Below are positions 3,794 through 7,180 of a stretch of DNA of 7,180 nucleotides, piece after piece. Position 1 is the first letter of the stretch. Each line of letters opens with the position of its first letter. Position numbers and translations under genes: made by a program. The stretch comes from Candidatus Cloacimonadota bacterium (GTDB taxonomy: Bacteria; Cloacimonadota; Cloacimonadia; Cloacimonadales; WRIO01). Where the stretch lies: contig JALNXV010000182.1 of NCBI GenBank assembly GCA_023230175.1, forward strand, positions 1-7,180, in the 5' to 3' direction. The notes beneath the pieces are model-generated. The model ran no database searches and was not told where the DNA came from. It saw nothing but the letters and a program-made list of their open reading frames with translations.

Positions 3794-6769
3794 TTAATTT
3801 AATCCTTTATAAAATACACGATTTGGATAATCAAACTCTCTTCTTACTTGATGAAAGTTTTTAGTATTTACTAAAAATCCAACAACCCTAGTAAAGTTAT
3901 CGGTAATTTTACTTCCGCAAATAGAACAAATATTATTTTTTCCAACTGTCATATGACCATTTTCACATCTTTGGAGATTATAATTGATTGCCATATATAC
4001 AACGCCTGCTTTTGCAGAAGTCATTATTAATTCTTCTATTAAAGTGGAATCAATAATTTTTTCTTCAATATTTAGATGACATATTGCCCCACCAGACATT
4101 TTACTATCAAACATACCTTGAAGTTTAATTCTATCTAACAAATCTGCATTAACTGTAAGTGGTATAAATTGATTTGAATATAATTCATATTCGTTTTGAT
4201 ATCCCAATACTCTATCTTTATTGGCCATTTTAATTGCTGAATTTTCTGAAGGGGTTTGTTCGCAATTATGGGGGGCATTATACTTTTTACTTGCTCTATC
4301 ATTTAAAATATTAATAGTATCTAATATTTTTGATACAAATAATTGTCCATCTTCTTCCAAAATATTTAAATCCATTAAAACACATGCTTCGTTTAATCCT
4401 ACTACACCAACTGTACTATATTGAGTCTCAACACTCATAAATCCTAATTTATATAATGGCAAACTATTTGAAGCAATTCTTTTCTTCAATAAGTGTCTTT
4501 TTGTATTATTTATTCTAATAGCATATTCAGTAGTTTCAGCAAGAATTTCAAAAAAATTATTTTGATCCTTTTTTGCTTTAATTGCCATTCTTGGAATATT
4601 CATAGTAACAACACCTAGTGAACCAATTTTTGTACCACCAGCACCAAATTGATTAAAATATTCGTTCTTAGTTGATGAACGTAAACGACAACACGAACTC
4701 AACGTACTAGTTTCCCCAAAGTAAAGATTAATAAAACCATATTCAAGGTTTTTGTTTGCCACCAAGTTAAGAAATTCTTTATCTTTTATATTTTTATTTT
4801 CATCAATACTAAAACAGGCAGTAGTAATAGGAAAAGTAATGGGAGTATATTTTAGTGTTTCATTTATTAAATCTAAATATATTATTTGTAATATTTTAAT
4901 TATTTCTTTATTGGGATTTGAACCATCGGGGAATATATATTCTTTACACATCTTGTCAAGAAATTCATCATCAAAGATACTTACATTATAAAAACCTGAT
5001 TGTACCCCTCCTCTAAATGGTTGATTACAAGAAAATATAAATGATTGCAATTCTTGTTTGACTTGCTTCCATAAATAACATTCTGAAATATTGGTGTTTT
5101 CTTTAAACATCTTATCAACATAATAACTGGCAACAATCAAAATATCTGCTAATCCAACTGCTCCTAAAACAGAATTACTTGCATATACGGAAAAATGAAT
5201 TAATTGCCCCATAAATGAACTTAAATGTTTAGGTGGATTGCTTTGAACTTTTTTAACAAACGGCAATCCATTTGCCATTACATCATAAGAACTAAAATTA
5301 TAACAATTGTGTTGAACAAGACCTTGACAATGAAAATGTCCTGTTTCGGTGGTTATATCATATACATATTCCATATCATTATCAAATGAACTCATACGAT
5401 ATATTTTATTGGTTTCCCATCTTCCATCTTTGCCAATTGGCTTATATACTAAATCTTGGTTGTTTTTTATCTTGGTAGCATAATTAATAAAACTTCTATC
5501 ATTTAATCTTATTGATACTCTATATAATTCATAATTAGTATTATATGATTCTTTTCCATTAAATATACCCAAACATCCAGTTCTAACATTGCCACAATTT
5601 AAATTTATTAATATTTCTGCTACCTGTTGTATTAAACCAAAAGAAGTGATTCTAATATCAATCATTCCATTTTGATTATTTATACAACCATCGGCATCAA
5701 TTAATCCAGAGATTAAGGATTTAATAGCTTCTTTATTCCATGTTAAAATATCTTTTGGCAATATTCTATTGGGAGAACCAACACCCAATTCTAATAATTT
5801 CTCAACATCTTTTTTATACCCAAAATTAACTTGTGTTCCATCTTTTAAAATTTTAACATTATTATAATACTTATTTACTATAGTAAAAATTTTATGGTTT
5901 TCAATATCATTTTGCCTAATAGATAAACAACCACTACTTATATTGTCTCTATTATTTTTATGTATCTCTAACCATCCATCCCCCAAGAAGAAACCAATCA
6001 TATAAGCATAATCTAATTCAATTTGGGTGGTTTCAGAAAAATTAATAATGCTATTTGATGTCATTAATTTATCGCCCAGTGTCAAATCAACAGCTTTTTT
6101 ATTAGACCCATCTTCTAATATTATAGGATGGTCATTGGTAACAATAGTAGAATATCCATTTTTAGTTTCAATTTTAATTAATCCTTTGGTATTTTTATGT
6201 CTAAGCACCTGAGTAACATTAATAAATTTATTATCTTTATCTAGTATTTTTATATTTAAGTTAGATAAATTAATTTTTTCTCTATCTGGCAATACTTCTA
6301 CATTATTTTTATATTTATTAAATAATGTTTCCATCGTATGATATTGTAATTGTCCATCGATATTCATTATCAAGACTGTATCTTTATGATATGAATATGG
6401 TTGGTTAATTCCAGAAAAATCATTAATATATATGTCTCCTGATACTTGCATTTCAATAGCTTTATTTGCAATTTCTAATCCGTATAATGATTTCATATAT
6501 TTCCAAGTTAGGTAAAGTGAATTTAATCTAAAAAATGGTTTGGGTAATTCAACATTGTATGCAATTACACTCATGTCATCTACGTTGCTATTAGAATCAA
6601 CGCTTATATCTGCCGTAGTGGTTTTTGATCCAAAAAAATCTTTTGAAAAAGTAGTCATGTCAGTTTGTTTCCCGATACCTTCTAAGTCAAATAATTTTTG
6701 TCCATATTTGCTTTTAAGGTACATATATAAATCTTCAAAGTCATTATCGTATGTAGTCCTAATATACAA
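3794..6769 (-). CDS. nrdD: Class III (anaerobic) ribonucleoside-triphosphate reductase NrdD, interrupted by an intein
   Basis: The protein reduces ribonucleotides to deoxyribonucleotides under anaerobic conditions using a glycyl radical. The 991-residue precursor holds exteins 1-125 and 489-991, which join to a 628-residue enzyme, plus an intein (126-488). Extein signatures are the ELPKPFFRLNS and GDIYINDF blocks; INQPY|CYNFSSYD, whose Cys489 probably corresponds to the active-site Cys79 of T4 NrdD; SNPPKHL; SSCCRLR (Cys694 probably the thiyl-radical Cys); SLGVVTMNIPR; a C-terminal metal site with C935, H939, C948 and C951 (one ligand His rather than the usual four Cys); and the glycyl-radical motif RVVGFL with Gly964. 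No N-terminal ATP-cone is visible, so dATP inhibition through a cone is unlikely. The start is TTG (6767-6769), ten bases after AGGAGG; the next Met is residue 16. The redoxin and NrdG genes flank it. Confidence 0.95.
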   Translation of the reverse strand: MYIRTTYDNDFEDLYMYLKSKYGQKLFDLEGIGKQTDMTTFSKDFFGSKTTTADISVDSNSNVDDMSVIAYNVELPKPFFRLNSLYLTWKYMKSLYGLEIANKAIEMQVSGDIYINDFSGINQPYSYHKDTVLIMNIDGQLQYHTMETLFNKYKNNVEVLPDREKINLSNLNIKILDKDNKFINVTQVLRHKNTKGLIKIETKNGYSTIVTNDHPIILEDGSNKKAVDLTLGDKLMTSNSIINFSETTQIELDYAYMIGFFLGDGWLEIHKNNRDNISSGCLSIRQNDIENHKIFTIVNKYYNNVKILKDGTQVNFGYKKDVEKLLELGVGSPNRILPKDILTWNKEAIKSLISGLIDADGCINNQNGMIDIRITSFGLIQQVAEILINLNCGNVRTGCLGIFNGKESYNTNYELYRVSIRLNDRSFINYATKIKNNQDLVYKPIGKDGRWETNKIYRMSSFDNDMEYVYDITTETGHFHCQGLVQHNCYNFSSYDVMANGLPFVKKVQSNPPKHLSSFMGQLIHFSVYASNSVLGAVGLADILIVASYYVDKMFKENTNISECYLWKQVKQELQSFIFSCNQPFRGGVQSGFYNVSIFDDEFLDKMCKEYIFPDGSNPNKEIIKILQIIYLDLINETLKYTPITFPITTACFSIDENKNIKDKEFLNLVANKNLEYGFINLYFGETSTLSSCCRLRSSTKNEYFNQFGAGGTKIGSLGVVTMNIPRMAIKAKKDQNNFFEILAETTEYAIRINNTKRHLLKKRIASNSLPLYKLGFMSVETQYSTVGVVGLNEACVLMDLNILEEDGQLFVSKILDTINILNDRASKKYNAPHNCEQTPSENSAIKMANKDRVLGYQNEYELYSNQFIPLTVNADLLDRIKLQGMFDSKMSGGAICHLNIEEKIIDSTLIEELIMTSAKAGVVYMAINYNLQRCENGHMTVGKNNICSICGSKITDNFTRVVGFLVNTKNFHQVRREFDYPNRVFYKGLN
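5306..6394 (-). mobile_element. In-frame intein with LAGLIDADG homing endonuclease inside nrdD
   Basis: This is a 363-residue self-splicing insert (precursor residues 126-488). Block A begins at Ser126 (SYHKDTVLI, matching the CxxGDTxxx pattern with Ser in place of Cys1). Block B is YSTIVTNDHPIIL (206-218, T-x-x-H). The endonuclease has two LAGLIDADG helices: MIGFFLGDG (257-265, Asp264) and LISGLIDADG (352-361, Asp360). Block F is EYVYDITTETGHFH (467-480), and block G is GLVQHN followed by Cys489. Penultimate His487, terminal Asn488 and the +1 Cys are all present, so it should be a class 1 intein that splices. Removing it restores the conserved extein sequence INQPYCYNFSSYD. Both catalytic Asp residues are kept, so homing activity looks intact. 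AT-rich base composition is like the host gene, so the sequence gives no sign of very recent transfer. Confidence 0.94.
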
Positions 6770-6779
6770 AAATAAAATA

Positions 6780-6785
6780 CCTCCT
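6780..6785 (-). promoter_or_regulatory. Shine-Dalgarno setting the TTG start of nrdD
   Basis: AGGAGG overlaps the TAG stop of the upstream redoxin gene and lies 10 bases before TTG (6767-6769). No ATG or GTG lies between it and residue 16, so TTG is the start. Confidence 0.65.
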
Positions 6786-6996
6786 ATATATCATTTAACA
6801 TAATTATTTCTTCATCTCTTACAATTAAAGGAAAGTTCATCAATCCTTTAGTTTTTGCTTTTTCAATATACTTGTTAAATTCATCTTTTGATATTTCATT
6901 GTTAAGTTTATATATATAATCAATGTTTTTATTATCTAAAATAGATTTTGTCATTTTGCATTTTGAACAATTTTCAGTTCCTATTATTAATAACAC
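6784..6996 (-). CDS. NrdH/glutaredoxin-like redoxin
   Basis: This is a 70-residue protein of the thioredoxin fold. A first strand (LLIIGTENC) leads to the redox-active pair Cys10-Ser-Lys-Cys13 (CSKC) at the start of helix 1 (KMTKSILDNKNI). A second strand follows (DYIYKLN), and MNFPLIVRDEE carries the cis-Pro (Pro56) expected next to the active site. It is a little shorter than typical NrdH or glutaredoxin proteins (about 75-85) and lacks much of the last helix. The start is GTG (6994-6996) with AAAGGAGG six bases upstream; the stop is TAG. Lying 14 bp before nrdD, it is a natural candidate for the electron donor that re-reduces NrdD's active-site cysteines, as in redoxin-dependent class III enzymes. 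The alternative is a general glutaredoxin role for the phage. The CSKC motif differs from the CVQC or CPYC of classical members. Confidence 0.85.
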   Translation of the reverse strand: MLLIIGTENCSKCKMTKSILDNKNIDYIYKLNNEISKDEFNKYIEKAKTKGLMNFPLIVRDEEIIMLNDI

Positions 6997-7008
6997 TTAA
7001 TCCCTCCT

Positions 7009-7180
7009 TTAAAATACTTCCCCACATCTACTACACACCAATTCACACATTTCCTCATAAGCAGGAAATCCCCAAAAATCAGGTCTACGTTCTTTATACC
7101 TATGTATAACCAATTCTCCTAGACATACAGGGCATATATCATGCTCAACAGCATAATTATCAACATCAAATTTATCTATA
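7009..7180 (-). CDS. Zinc-ribbon protein, C-terminal part (start lies beyond the window)
   Basis: The frame is open from the right edge to TAA at 7009-7011, giving 56 residues with no plausible start inside, so the 5' end is outside the window. Two Cys pairs, CPVC (ICPVCLGEL) and CSRC (LVCSRCGEVF, at the very C-terminus), are about 30 residues apart, with beta-rich sequence between (ELVIHRYKERRPDFWGFPAYEEMC). That is a typical four-Cys zinc ribbon; an additional Cys lies in EEMCEL. The role is unknown: such ribbons in phages occur in nucleic-acid-binding proteins and as stand-alone small proteins. The stop is 12 bp before the GTG of the redoxin gene, whose ribosome binding site overlaps the region just after the stop, so the genes are cotranscribed. 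Confidence 0.8.
   Translation of the reverse strand, partial: IDKFDVDNYAVEHDICPVCLGELVIHRYKERRPDFWGFPAYEEMCELVCSRCGEVF

Noticed and set aside
5306..6394. Reading the 363-residue insert as a separate endonuclease gene or group I intron
   Set aside because: The frame runs uninterrupted through both junctions, and protein-level splicing blocks A, B, F and G are complete, which identifies an intein.
4221..6803. Plus-strand open frames antisense to nrdD (4221-4424, 4752-4991, 6027-6212, 6540-6803)
   Set aside because: They are fully covered by the strongly supported nrdD frame on the other strand, show no recognisable domain and lack upstream ribosome binding sites.
1..7180. Recoded genetic code (TGA as Trp, or reassigned TAG)
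   Set aside because: No gene ends in TGA, but Trp is encoded by TGG and no frame needs TGA read-through; two genes stop at TAG with normal spacing to the next gene. Absence of TGA stops fits AT-rich bias and the small sample.
1..7180. CRISPR array, tRNA or rRNA genes, insertion sequence ends, attachment sites
   Set aside because: No regularly spaced repeats, tRNA-like cloverleaf, rRNA segment, transposase or terminal repeat was found by eye in any gap; the gaps are all short.

Overview
This window looks like a compact early or metabolic gene block of a double-stranded DNA phage (or a prophage/phage-like element) of an anaerobic, low-GC Firmicute, possibly clostridial. The reasons are: DNA that is strongly AT-rich; every credible gene on the minus strand with 0-60 bp spacing; strong AGGAGG-type ribosome binding sites; many very small genes; and enzymes typical of phage nucleotide metabolism. 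The oxygen-sensitive class III ribonucleotide reductase (RNR) implies replication in an anaerobic host. Taxonomy is inferred; no structural phage gene is present to confirm it.

In transcription order (right to left), the window opens with the C-terminal part of a zinc-ribbon protein (7009-7180). It continues with a short NrdH/glutaredoxin-like protein (6784-6996, GTG start), then the class III RNR NrdD (3794-6769, TTG start), which is interrupted by a 363-residue intein with a LAGLIDADG homing endonuclease. The radical-SAM activase NrdG (3341-3793) follows directly. After it come a Cys-rich 76-residue protein that appears to start at ATA (3107-3337), a 94-residue protein of unknown function (2820-3104), a two-TM protein (2568-2753) and a dUTPase (2035-2526).

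A hairpin follows the dUTPase stop. The last stretch carries small unknown genes (1780-1974, 1488-1727, 912-1175), a small HEXXH metalloprotease-like protein (1196-1501), a one-TM DUF3789-like protein (727-891), a possibly ThyX-related protein (87-698) and the first 23 codons of a P-loop deoxynucleotide-kinase-like protein (1-69).

The recognised enzymes form one dNTP-supply theme. NrdG makes the glycyl radical on NrdD, NrdD reduces ribonucleotides, and the adjacent redoxin may re-reduce its active-site cysteines. The dUTPase removes dUTP and makes dUMP, and the distal genes may act on thymidylate and dNMPs. The most striking feature is the intein: it sits immediately before the cysteine in the conserved PYCYNFS motif of NrdD, so a probable catalytic cysteine of the RNR doubles as the +1 splicing nucleophile. 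A cysteine seven residues before the end of the intein makes redox-conditional splicing a testable idea.
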